Shown one piece after another: positions 1 through 8,461 of a stretch of 11,372 nt of DNA. The stretch is from Physocladia obscura. Taxonomy: Eukaryota > Chytridiomycota > Chytridiomycetes > Chytridiales > Chytriomycetaceae. The notes beneath the pieces were generated by a model that saw only the letters and a program-made list of their open reading frames with translations, was not told the DNA's origin and ran no database searches. The stretch's first letter is position 1; each line of letters starts with the position of its first letter. Made by a program: the position numbers and the translations under genes. The DNA lies in the NCBI GenBank assembly GCA_027596945.1, contig JADGJH010001196.1, positions 1-11,372 of the forward strand, in the 5' to 3' direction.

Positions 1-83
1 TTTTTTAGGAGTTTCAGAAGTCGAACCTTAGCACATGGCATTTGTTGGCTTATAATTTCAAATAATAATTACAATTATAAAAC

Positions 84-89
84 TTTATT
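84..89 (-). terminator. Poly(A) signal, first MYND-like gene
   Basis: On the minus strand this reads AATAAA, about 20 nt past the stop codon of the gene that ends at 108. The position fits a fungal polyadenylation signal. No transcript evidence is available. Confidence 0.45.
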
Positions 90-107
90 CAAGTATTTAC
101 TATACAG

Positions 108-770
108 TTAGAGGTCTTGCGGCAGAAAGGCAAACTCTTTGCGGAAGGGTAGCTGGACCATAGCGTCCATCAGCCAGACGAGTGTTTCTGATTGGCCGAG
201 CAGGCGGCGCTGGCCCAAACGCAGCAGGGCTTCGCGCTGGTGGCCGATGCCGCAGTAGACGAGCGCGCCCAGGTCACGTGGGGCCTCGAGCAGCAGCGAG
301 CGGCGCGAACACGCCGGGTGGAAACACTCCTTTGCCGTCTTCGAGGCGGCCTTGGCGAGTTTGTCGCCGAACGCAAGCGCCGCGCCGAGCCCGCTGCCAA
401 ACACAAACACGCGCGCCAAGTCGTCCTCTCGGATCGCCGCCTGCGCAGGGCCGTTCACGCCGCTGCCACCGCCGCATCCACTCTTCTCCGCGTACAGAAT
501 CGCAACCGTGTGGCCCGCGCGCAAGTCCGTCCAGGCAAACGTCGACGGGCTGTACCGCGACCGCGACTCGACGACCGCGGTCTCGTTGGCCCTCGTGACC
601 ACCGAGATGCGCGGCCGGTCGACAAACGACACCGCCGTGATTTCTGCCATCAAGCACCAGTGTCGCAACCGCTGCAAATCCTCGCCCAGGTACACGCCAT
701 CTGGCTCGCCGTGAACAGGAAGGCTGGCAAGTGTGGGAAACGCGAGGGTGTTTGCTGCAAAGTATGCCAT
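108..770 (-). CDS. Fungal MYND-finger-family protein with a degenerate finger
   Basis: Single-exon reading frame of 220 aa. An in-frame ATG at 812 would add 14 residues; I chose 770 because the extra residues look unremarkable. Residues about 36-96 carry the block usual in the N-terminal region of fungal MYND-finger proteins: RHWCLMAEI at 36-44, then STFAWTDL and GHTVAILYAEK. A DLARVFVF segment follows at 117-124. A vestige of the finger comes next: Cys149, Cys154, then LVYC (Cys173) and His177-Gln178, which resembles the YCxxxCQ half of a MYND finger. The middle CxxC pair and the last His/Cys ligands are missing, so the two-zinc fold is unlikely to form. MYND domains bind proline-rich partner peptides; whether this one still does is doubtful. 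The gene is clearly more GC-rich than its surroundings and is a tandem paralogue of the next gene. The family call is from remembered motif patterns. The molecular role is unknown. Confidence 0.78.
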   Translation of the reverse strand: MAYFAANTLAFPTLASLPVHGEPDGVYLGEDLQRLRHWCLMAEITAVSFVDRPRISVVTRANETAVVESRSRYSPSTFAWTDLRAGHTVAILYAEKSGCGGGSGVNGPAQAAIREDDLARVFVFGSGLGAALAFGDKLAKAASKTAKECFHPACSRRSLLLEAPRDLGALVYCGIGHQREALLRLGQRRLLGQSETLVWLMDAMVQLPFRKEFAFLPQDL

Positions 771-1042
771 TGTGTTTGAGTTTCTTTTGGAATAATTATC
801 CACAGTGATCATCGGGATCTTTGCATCCGGATAAATTCAAAAGGTAAAATAAAATTTTGGGGTGAAAATTTTTAGAACCAAGCAACAGGTTGTATTTGCA
901 TTTTTATTTCTGGCATTTCAGTTAATCAAGCAATGATTTATATCATCCATATTTTCGGATAAAGGAATGCAAATATTTTGGCTTTGTTAGCAGAAGACAA
1001 GAATAAACACAAAAACAGCCAACAACTATCCAGTAAACTAAT
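771..1042. other. Spacer between the tandem paralogues
   Basis: AT-rich DNA between the start of the first paralogue and the stop of the second. It should hold the promoter of the first and the 3' UTR of the second. I see no further gene or repeat. Confidence 0.5.
903..908 (-). terminator. Possible poly(A) signal, second MYND-like gene
   Basis: AATAAA on the minus strand, about 135 nt past the stop at 1043. The distance is long, so the assignment is weak. Confidence 0.25.
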
Positions 1043-1942
1043 CTAATTATACGCATACTCAAAGCAATTACAATAATCTGGGTCACATTGATGATGCCGG
1101 CGAGACTCTAAAACAGCCCCAGAAACTTTCCCGTTCGCCGGTCCCCAATGGAAACTCGAATAGCCCGAAAACGTCGAATCAATAAGCTCGAGCAACCACT
1201 GCACAGCCACAGCTTGCCTATCGCTGTTGTGGCCGTTACTATTGAACGCTAAGGCAGATGATTGCTTGAGGTTTGACAGCGAGTTGTTAAAGACAAAGAC
1301 TTTGTTAAGATCAGCAACCCAGACGCCTGACCGGCCGTCATTGAGAGTTGTGCGTTGGGCATAGAGGATGGCTAAAGTTGCGCCGGGCTGTAAGTCCGTC
1401 CATGCAAAAGTTTGTGGAGTCGCTGCAGAATTGAATTCGACGATTGCATTGTTGCTGTTGTTGTTGTCGTACGTGTTCGTGTTTATGAAGATGCAAACAT
1501 TGGATGTGCTGCCGCTGAGGCTTTTAATGCTGCTGTTAGTGTTATTGTTGTTGTTGTGGATGGCAATTTCGGCCAGGAAACACCAGTGCCGAGCTGGACG
1601 CACAAAGCCTTCCTTCCGCACTTGCCAATATATGTTTGCGGCCGGATCAAGCAGCGAGCGGTCGTCTGGCAGATGGTCAAAGTCTGGAAAGCCAAGGCGG
1701 TCGCCAAAGCCAAACCCAGTGTCAGTGCCAGAAGAATCAAAGCCGGAATGACGGCCCGCGAATAATACAACTCGCCGTTTGGTTTCGGATTCTGCCCTGT
1801 CCATCATCAGCATTTCTGCTCGGTCATCGGTCTCCATCTCTGCATCTAATTGCATCTCAAAATCTGTCTCGTTGATGTTTTCAGTCTCGCCTCCGCGTCC
1901 CCGCTTCAATGATGTTGGAATGCTTGGCTGTCTGTACATCAT
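1043..1942 (-). CDS. Paralogue of the MYND-family protein, no finger left
   Basis: Single-exon frame of 299 aa from the ATG at 1942. An in-frame ATG at 1984 would add 14 hydrophobic residues encoded in the AT-repeat spacer, which I consider less likely. The N-terminal 100 residues are a basic KRGRGG patch followed by an acidic, Met-rich stretch with imperfect repeats (EMQLDAEMETDDRAEML). The core matches its neighbour: RHWCFLAEI, then QTFAWTDL, GATLAILYAQR and DLNKVFVF. Between RHWC and FAWTDL there are asparagine runs (NNNNN and a second Asn/Thr-rich patch) not seen in the neighbour. After the core there is no MYND finger; the tail has only scattered cysteines (CDPDYCNC near the C-terminus). 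A missed C-terminal exon is possible but I found no good one. The protein probably arose by tandem duplication and then diverged. Function unknown. Confidence 0.74.
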   Translation of the reverse strand: MMYRQPSIPTSLKRGRGGETENINETDFEMQLDAEMETDDRAEMLMMDRAESETKRRVVLFAGRHSGFDSSGTDTGFGFGDRLGFPDFDHLPDDRSLLDPAANIYWQVRKEGFVRPARHWCFLAEIAIHNNNNNTNSSIKSLSGSTSNVCIFINTNTYDNNNSNNAIVEFNSAATPQTFAWTDLQPGATLAILYAQRTTLNDGRSGVWVADLNKVFVFNNSLSNLKQSSALAFNSNGHNSDRQAVAVQWLLELIDSTFSGYSSFHWGPANGKVSGAVLESRRHHQCDPDYCNCFEYAYN

Positions 1943-2015
1943 TTGGCTTCGACAAAAATTGAAGTCAATAAATAAAAAAATCAATAAAAAAAATCAATAA
2001 AAAAAATTTAAAAAA
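1943..2015. promoter_or_regulatory. Bidirectional AT-rich promoter region
   Basis: This 73-bp gap separates the divergent starts at 1942 (-) and 2016 (+), so both promoters should lie in or near it. It is almost all A on the plus strand and contains the tandem unit described in the next entry. I see no clear TATA box. Confidence 0.4.
1965..2006 (+). repeat. Tandem TCAATAAAAAAAA repeat, three copies
   Basis: Two exact copies of TCAATAAAAAAAA (1981-1993 and 1994-2006) follow a longer variant, TCAATAAATAAAAAAA (1965-1980). The array sits directly before the ATG at 2016. It could be a poly(dA)-type nucleosome-free element or simple slippage. Confidence 0.7.
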
Positions 2016-2937
2016 ATGAGCCAACAGACAATCGAGCTGGCAGATGCCGTTGACAACTCAGATGACGTGCAAATGCTCACTGAGATGCACCAGTTGCTTG
2101 CTGTCCAGCGCCAACACTTGAAAGTTAGAGAAGCCCACATGGATATGATGAAAGACGCGATCAAAGATCTCGAACAGTTTTGTTTTATTTCGATTGATTG
2201 ATTATAAAACAGTTTTTCTTTTTAATAAGAAAAAAGAGTTGGCCGTTTTTGCTTTAATCTCATGAAAAAAAATTAAAACAGAAAACGCGATGAACTTGAT
2301 GATTTGAGATTAAAAGTTTCACACGCCATCGAAAGGTAAAAATGATAATAAATAATAATAAAAGCTCCTCATCATATTAATATATTTTATTTTGTTCTGA
2401 TCGAACCCCCTTAGAAATGACATTAATGAAGTCAACGACCTTCACGAACGCGTTTCAATCCTCCAATCCTCGCAATCAAGATATGAAGAAATGCTTCAAA
2501 CATCTGAAGAATTTGCGCAATTCCAACAAGAAGAATTAGACGACGAATACAACGAAGCAGAGGAAGAAGAAAACAACAAAAACAACAAAGCATCAATTTC
2601 CCAATCAACAGCATCTCTAACAACCTTCATTGAAAAAAACCTGTCTTCTCTCATGCAAGAAATCCTCGCGATAGACCCGTCGACGGAATCGTCAACGGAA
2701 GCATCGGACGCCGTCAAAGAGGGTCGTGACGCTGTACTGGCGCAGGTTCTCGGCATGCAGAAGATGCTTGATTCGGAATTCCTGGGACCGGCGACCGCGG
2801 AGTTTGATGATTTGGATCGTCGGCAGATGCAACTCGACGAGTTTCGCAGACGGTTGGAGGTTGTCGAGGGCAGTCATGGCGGTGTTCGTCGCGGTTCAGG
2901 AGACATTGGTTGTTGTGGAAAGAAAGAATTGGAGTGA
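2016..2937 (+). CDS. Three-exon coiled-coil protein, family not recognised
   Basis: Exons 2016-2176, 2282-2335 and 2415-2937; total 738 nt, 245 aa. Intron 1 (105 nt) starts with the weak donor GTTTTG and ends TTAAAACAG. Intron 2 (79 nt) is GTAAAA...CCTTAG. Both are phase 2, and the joins read DLEQ-KRDEL and AIER-NDINEV, so a helical heptad-like pattern runs unbroken across both junctions. This is the best support for the 54-nt microexon. Residues about 15-115 are predicted coiled coil, rich in Leu, Glu, Gln and Arg. An acidic, Asn/Lys-rich linker (EEEENNKNNK) follows, then a second helical region with FIEKNLSSLMQEIL and a third around DLDRRQMQLDEFRRRLE. There is no signal peptide, membrane segment or catalytic motif. 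It could be a structural, cytoskeletal or kinetochore/spindle-type protein, but nothing in the sequence decides this. The last 20 residues are Gly-rich and may be read-through of an unspliced end. Confidence 0.72.
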
Positions 2938-2952
2938 ATAGCGGGGGGAAAA

Positions 2953-2958
2953 AATAAA
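2953..2958 (+). terminator. Poly(A) signal, coiled-coil gene
   Basis: AATAAA on the plus strand, 16 nt after the stop codon that ends at 2937. The placement is plausible but close. Confidence 0.35.
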
Positions 2959-3520
2959 TACGGTGAAAACAGTCTGGTATTAAACCATCAAAATCCATCA
3001 CAAATTGTCGAATGATTTTTTATAAAAGGAAAAAAAAAAATTCCTGAAATAAGCTCAACTATTCTCATTCTGCCATGAATAACAACAAACAGAAACAAAT
3101 AGCTGAAACAGCGATAATGACGCCTCTCTTAATCGACCAAACCGAGCAAAGCACTTCAGCAAGTGCGCAGTTGTCGCATAGGCGATGGAAAAACTGTTTA
3201 CTACTCAAATCTGCTTTAACTAGCTGTTACAAATGAAATGAAATTGAAAAACAGACCCCACAATGGCTTTAGACTGTGAGTTATCATTTTGTAATTTAAT
3301 TTTTATTATATTTTTCCAACTGTAGCCTTTCTCGGTGACCCAGGACTCAAAACCATTTGCAAATGCTTTCACTTCCTCAAGAATAAGTTAACTGGTTCAT
3401 GCTGTTGATATTGCTTTCATATGCTACAAGCTGATTTTGTCTTTGTGATGGTTTGTGAAATGATACCACTAATTTTCTGCTGTCCATATCCTGGCACCAT
3501 GAGGTTTTTCATAGTATCTA

Positions 3521-3898
3521 GTGACTAAGTAGGTAAAGTTTGTATGTCCAATTGGGTAATGGCAGAGGCCTTTATTTATAGGAAAAAACTTGTTTCTCAT
3601 TATCTTCAAATTCTGCAAGCCCATGTGACTTGCATGGATCTAATCCTGCAGCTTCAGGTGAAATTTTATACTTATTGGCAACAGTTTAGGGCACCTCATT
3701 AACAAATTGGTTGTTTTCGAGGGCATTTGTTGTGATATTTTTATCAATATACAAATCCATTATCCCACCATGCACCTGTTCATAAAGAAATGAAACAGGC
3801 TGAAATAAACAATATTTGGCCAGAAAATGTAATACGCAACACAGAAGAAGTTGCAGAAGCTGATGACACACTATGAAAAATTCATCCTCAAGTGACAA
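3521..3898 (-). pseudogene. Possible decayed reading frame, unidentified
   Basis: One minus-strand frame stays open for about 126 codons except for two ochre stops (3686-3688 and 3572-3574). The segments ISPEAAGLDPCKSHGLAEF and PLPLPNWTYKLYLL read like protein, not random AT-rich DNA. Further along in a shifted frame (about 3310-3390) EEVKAFANGFESWV also looks coding. I could not match any of this to a family. It may be a degraded gene or transposon, or chance. Confidence 0.22.
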
Positions 3899-3972
3899 CT
3901 GTTGGAATATATCTTAGGCAGATAATATTGGAACTATTTACTCGTTTCTTTAAGGTTTCATATATATATATT

Positions 3973-3978
3973 TTTATT
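3973..3978 (-). terminator. Poly(A) signal, RING-finger gene
   Basis: AATAAA on the minus strand, 43 nt past the TGA at 4021-4023. This is a normal distance for a fungal gene. Confidence 0.4.
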
Positions 3979-4020
3979 AAAACGTTGAACTCCTGTTTTC
4001 TTTTTACGTGTTTTTATCAT

Positions 4021-5929
4021 TCATATTCGTTTGCTACCAAGTGTACCAGCAGCTCTTCTAATAAAGGATTGCCGGTTGAGCATTGTCTTCCCTGAAATGC
4101 AAGTATAGGCTCAGAGGATGGCGGAAAAAAAAAGGTAACAGCTCTCACCAACAGCGTTATACCCGCTTCTTTCTCCTCCTTGCCTGTCAAAGATGCTTGC
4201 ACTACTTTTCGTAGGTCCATTATGCATTGACGCAATTGGTCCTGAACGCCTCATCGACCCAAGGTTACCAGTCGCCATCGATGCCGGCCTCCCACTATGT
4301 TGTATTTGTTGCATTTGCTGTTGTTGCTTTATTTGTTTTTGTCGCTGAAACGTCTCAGCATCATCAAATGCATAGTTTACATCCAACTTCTGATGCTGAT
4401 GGTGCCGTTTTCGCGCTGCACCATCAGCAGCAGCATCTGTCATTCTTGGAGTAGATTGTCGCATATATTGTGGCATAATTCGATTCGATTGTTTCGACGG
4501 ACTAGACGCGTATTTTGGAGAAGCGAACGCACCACTCGCAGTTTCGGGTCGAGCACGCTGAAAATAATTTTCAAAAATTTTAAAAGCGACAAAGAATAGT
4601 GTTGCAGTTGATTTGGTTCATACTTCATTGAGTTTTATTCACTCTTTTAAAACCTGTTCTTTAGTTATTATTTACCTGAAATTGACGTGTTGGAGAAAAA
4701 GCCAAAGAACCAGCAACATCAATAGATGTCATTGAGTTTGAAGCATATTCAGTCAGTGATAATGAAGATGATACCCGTTCAAAAGATTGGTTCGCTTGCA
4801 TCGACGAATTTGAATTAGCGCTGCTGACATGCTGCTGTTGCTGTTGTTGCTGTTGTTGGTGATTGCGGGTTTGAGGTTGAAGACTGAGACGAGATGGCGA
4901 CAATGGAGTGTGAAGAACTTGGCTTTTTTGTTGCTGTGGTTGAGTTGGCGATAATATAACTGAAGTTTGTTGGGGCCGGGATGATTGATGTCGATATTGT
5001 TGCTGATATTGTAATGAGGGTTGCTGCATCTGCTGATTGTTTTGTGGCTGAAAGTTGAAGAGGGGTTGTTGTGTCGCTTGGCGCGACTGTTGCAATTGCG
5101 CATTTGGCGCGGGGGTACTGCTTAACCGAGCCTGTTGTTTATTGTTCGTAAGTTGTTGTTTTAGCTCTTTAACATCCTGTTTTGACGCTGCTAATTCTTC
5201 TTGAAGGTTTTTAATTCGGAAATTTTGAGATCGCGAATTTCTACATCGAAAAGAATTAAAATTAATTAAAATTAAAAATTAAATAGCAGAATCTTAACTC
5301 AGCATGGGATTTGATTGCAGCTTTCATTTGAGCAATTTGAGAATTGCTTGAATGTTTGAGAAATTTGATGAGCGAAGTCGCGTTCCCATATTGAAATTTC
5401 GCAACTTCTAGAGCGTTTTCCAAAGCTACAATAAAGGGGGAAATTATAAGCTTGATGTCATCTGGCATGGCAGTAGGGTCGATGCGGACAAGTGCACAAG
5501 TAGTCTGGCATATTGGGCATTGTGCGGCAGGGATTGCTGCTGGGTATGGTGGTTCGTTGAGCTGATTATGATTGTCGCGAGTGTTGGTAAGCCCGAGACA
5601 AACTGTGCATATCACGTGGCTGCACTGCGCCACATAAACACTGCGGTTACTTTGATTGTCCGAAAGTAAATCGTGCGGTGCGTCAATGTTGAGGTTGACA
5701 CCATGAGTGCTGAATCCGCATCTGTGTTTTTTATTGTGTTTAATCTTTCTTTCTTTTGGTTCGATTGGTTTAGTTTTTGGTTTATTTGTTTTGTTTATGT
5801 TGTATGTTCGTTTGTTTAGTTTGTTCTCTCCGCACAATTTTTCGCTGAGATTCTTCACTCAGAATACCGATTGCAATGCAGATACTGTAGTTGGATGTCG
5901 GCGGCGTCTGGGCCTGGTGGGGCGTTCAT
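4021..5929 (-). CDS. RING protein of the RNF212/ZIP3/HEI10 meiotic E3 class
   Basis: Exons, high to low: 5929-5868, 5721-5299, 5240-4676, 4557-4149, 4091-4021; total 1530 nt, 509 aa. Introns are 146, 58, 118 and 57 nt. The first junction rebuilds the start of the RING, LHCN-R-CGF, from a split CGA codon. RING ligands: Cys19, Cys22, Cys54, His56, Cys59, Cys62, Cys89, Cys92 (C3HC4), with an unusually long first loop. After the RING comes MPDDIKLII and a helix with VAKFQ (the position usually written 'FQ' in RNF212-type proteins), then a coiled coil at about 150-190 (LQEELAASKQDVKELKQQL). The C-terminal 300 residues are Gln/Ser-rich, with a nine-Gln run, and end basic. In animals, plants and yeast this architecture marks SUMO or ubiquitin ligases on the synaptonemal complex that select crossover sites. 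That role here is inferred. The penultimate intron (GTAAAT...TTTTCAG) and the last (GTGAGA...TTTCAG) are well formed. An in-frame ATG at 6058 would extend the N-terminus by 43 residues. Exon 5 is the least certain. Confidence 0.86.
4832..4858 (-). repeat. CAG/CAA polyglutamine tract
   Basis: Nine consecutive Gln codons, mixed CAG and CAA, flanked by His on both sides, inside the disordered tail of the RING protein. The mixed codons argue for some selection on the residue and against pure slippage. Confidence 0.8.
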
Positions 5930-6394
5930 TGGTGGGAATTCCCTGTTCTTGTTCTTGTTTCTGCTCAAAAGTCCGAACCTGCAATTTTGTCGAAAGGCAT
6001 TGCGAGCAATTCTCCAATAATTGTAATAACTGGTGTACAATACTTTAATTTCCCCCACTTTTTTTTTTTCGCCATCCCATTGCAGGGCTCATTTGCATTG
6101 AGCTGAACTGGTATCCTAATGATTGCCAGGTTTCAGCGTAGAGGCGGAAAAAGAGGCAAAATTCTATTAGGTTCAAAGTGATTTTGTTGACGCTATGCAG
6201 TGTAGTGGGTAGGTTGGCAAACGGGAAATGGAACGAATGGGCTTGACGATTTGTTTGATCTCCATTTTGTTCCGTTTGCCGTTTTGTTTTGTTCAGAAAC
6301 AATCTCACTCACAATACGTACGATTCTGGGCCTCTCGTTGTGGGCCGCTTTCTGCTGCGGAGACATTGAAAACGACGCCGTCATTCGCTTTCCA
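5930..6394. promoter_or_regulatory. Shared upstream region of the RING and kinase genes
   Basis: These 465 bp separate two head-to-head starts. Nearest the RING gene there is an in-frame upstream ATG (6058, -). A pyrimidine run lies at about 6059-6070 (+). A likely 5' UTR intron of the kinase is listed separately. I see no other gene and no recognisable TATA box. Confidence 0.45.
6209..6296 (+). other. Probable 5' UTR intron of the kinase gene
   Basis: Donor GTAGGT at 6209 and acceptor TTTTGTTCAG ending at 6296, after a strongly T-rich tract; 88 nt, within the size range of the other introns here. Removing it deletes the upstream ATGs at 6228, 6237 and 6251. The next ATG in the leader is then the one at 6395, which begins MGASSS. 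Confidence 0.33.
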
Positions 6395-8354
6395 ATGGGT
6401 GCCTCTTCCTCCCGGCACAACCATGATTCCCATGACGGTTTCACTTTTTAAATACTTCATTCCCGATTTGCAATCCCGAAAACACTCATTCAAACCCAAT
6501 AACCATCCATAGTTAATATATCTGACTTTGACATTGGCGCCGCAATTGGCCGGGGCTCGTTCGGTAAAGTGAGAATCGTCAAGCACAAGCGTTCGAAAAT
6601 CAAATATGCTGCCAAGTACATGAATAAGGCCGAAATAATAAGGCGAAAAAGCGCCTTCAATGTGTTATGCGAACGTAAACTCATGGAACAAATCAACCAT
6701 CCATTCATTGTGTATGTATATTGCGTTTTCCTTTTTATTCACCTGCAGGATGTGTTTGGCACACTTAATTTTTTCTCTCCACCAATGAAGCCATTTTTGC
6801 TGATACAGTTCATTTATTGATCGCACAGGAATATGCGATACGCCTTCCAAGACGACGAGAATTTGTTGATGGTGTTTGACTTAAAACTCGGGGGCGATCT
6901 TCGGTTTCATCTATCATATAAGGGTTTGTTCACCGAAGACCGCACTCGATTTTATGTCGCTCAAGTCTCGTCCGCATTAAACTATTTGCATAATGCTAGT
7001 ATTGCACATAGAGATGTAAAGCCTGATAATAGTTGAGTTTCTGTTTTTGGGGATGCCAAGGTGTTCTGAAAAAAAATTTGTTCCATCCTAAAAAATTTGC
7101 AAAAGTTTTACTGGATGAAAACGGAAATGCATCTCTTACCGATTTTAACGTTGCACGCCATTATACCATCGAATCTCCAATGACTTCACGTGCAGGAACA
7201 GCAAGATACATGGGTAAACCACCAAAGAAAAAAAAAAAAAAAAACCTGGAAACAAAAAATAGTTACGTTTTTTTTAAAATTAAAAAAAATTTTTTTTTGA
7301 ATAGCCCCCGAAGTGGTTCGAAAGTCTGAATACAATTACGACATCGACTGGTGGAGTCTCGGAATTTCCACATTCGAAATGATGTACGGGCACACGCCGT
7401 TTCAATCAAAAGACAAGACAATTCTTGACATCCAGATTTTGAATGGCCCTATTGTTTTTCCGCTAGAAGATACTGCGAAAAGGATACCTTTTCTTTCCAA
7501 GGACGCACATGACTTTATTCTCGGCTTGCTCTCGCGTATACCTACTGAACGGATTGGATCGCATGAGATGGGAGGGTACTCACAATTTCAGAAACACGCA
7601 TGGTTCGAAGGTTTGGATTGGAATCTACTGGAAAAGCGTGAACTTGTTGCTCCTTTTATTCCAGATGTAAGCAACTAACTGAAAACGAAATCACAGAGAG
7701 ACATACAATAATTGCTTTGTCTTTAAAAAAAAATAAAAATTTAAGGTTGAAAAGCAATCATACCATGACCCACGATACAACCTCGAAGAATTCTTTACTG
7801 GCCGCACCGATCTATCCAGTAAACCAGTAGTAAATGGCGGTTCACTAGCTTCCCGCCGCCGCCGAGACCACAGCCGACCACCATACCCTCCTCCACCAGC
7901 AGAAACAAAGAGCGCCGACAACAGTACCCCTCACACTATTCGCCATCACCATCACCATCTACCGCCACCTCCAATTCTGCCACCATCAATAGCACCACCA
8001 GTGGCGCCACCCGATTTCCAGCAACTACGCAAAATGTATCTCGAGGGGATGGAGAAGACGCGTGGGTCATCCAGCACACCAGCGTCAGTTAACAATTCAG
8101 TTGCGACAGCTGTTGCCGCCGATGAGTCTGGCGCTATTGGTGGTGGTAGTGGTACCGCTGGCGGTGCAACTGCAAGAAGAAATGGAAACAAAAGCAGTGA
8201 TGCAGCAACTCGGAAAATTTCATCATATCATTTGATTTTCGATGATCGGGTTGGGTTGGTGAGGCAGTCGCATGAAGAGCCACGAATGATGACGGAGCAA
8301 GAAGAATTCCAGTTGCATTTGCTTGAGACTGAATTTCGGGTGTATATGACTTGA
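6395..8354 (+). CDS. Serine/threonine kinase, STK32/YANK family
   Basis: Exons 6395-6437, 6513-6711, 6829-7031, 7106-7213, 7305-7666, 7746-8354; 1524 nt, 507 aa. Introns are 75, 117, 74, 91 and 79 nt. The N-terminus MGASSS fits an N-myristoylation signal and resembles the MGANTS start of animal STK32A, which would place the kinase at membranes. Kinase landmarks: Gly loop GRGSFGKV 27-34, Lys49, Glu68 (helix C), GGDLRFHL 102-109, HRDVKPDN 141-148, DFN 161-163, APE 185-187, DIDWWSLG in the C-lobe, then an AGC-like tail ending at PFIPD and YNLEEFF. DFN in place of DFG is normal for this family and all catalytic residues are present, so activity is expected. The C-terminal 170 residues carry RRRR, a five-His run, proline-rich and Gly/Ala-rich stretches, and a closing LLETEFRVYMT. 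Substrates are unknown. An in-frame ATG at 6251 would add 48 residues but would hide the myristoylation site. The 3' end is debatable; see the entry at 8462. Confidence 0.93.
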
Positions 8355-8461
8355 ATACAACTCATTGTCAAAAAAAAAAAAAAAAAGTGATAAAAGGAAA
8401 AGAAGAAATATATATACAGTACAATGTGTAGAAGTTTTATTTTTATTTTTGCTGATATCAG

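Larger units (their letters stand above)
2938..4020. other. Long intergenic stretch with broken coding-like fragments
   Basis: This region lies between the convergent coiled-coil and RING genes, and I can support no complete gene in it. It contains a 53-codon ATG frame at 3075-3236 (+) with no recognisable motif. A minus-strand frame from 3898 to 3521 has protein-like composition but stops at 3686-3688 and 3572-3574 and ends at the stop 3518-3520. A short plus-strand frame at 3781-3873 includes the segment NNIWPENVIRN. The pattern suggests the remains of one or more old genes or a mobile element, but no family could be assigned. The rest is AT-rich with no RNA gene, repeat array or terminal inverted repeat visible by eye. 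Confidence 0.4.

Noticed and set aside
192..779. Long plus-strand frame of 195 codons opposite the first MYND-like gene
   Set aside because: It is Arg/Ala-rich with no motif and is explained by the high GC content; the minus-strand frame has family motifs shared with its neighbour.
1368..1751. Plus-strand frame with leucine runs that looks like a membrane segment
   Set aside because: The leucine run is the reverse strand of the Asn-codon repeats in the minus-strand gene.
3075..3236. 53-codon ATG frame as a small gene
   Set aside because: No motif, no clear promoter or poly(A) signal, and the length is not unusual by chance. It is mentioned only in the region entry.
3781..3876. Plus-strand segment with NNIWPENV as the tail of a Tigger/pogo-type transposase
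   Set aside because: Only a few residues are suggestive, the frame stops at once on both sides, and no catalytic residues or terminal repeats are visible.
7141..7170. DFN in place of DFG taken as a sign of a dead kinase
   Set aside because: DFN is usual in the STK32/YANK family, and the Gly loop, Lys49, Glu68, HRD and the DFN aspartate are all present.
6712..7304. Stops inside the kinase region read as a pseudogene
   Set aside because: Each stop falls in a GT-AG intron of 74-117 nt, and the spliced frame is continuous through all kinase motifs.
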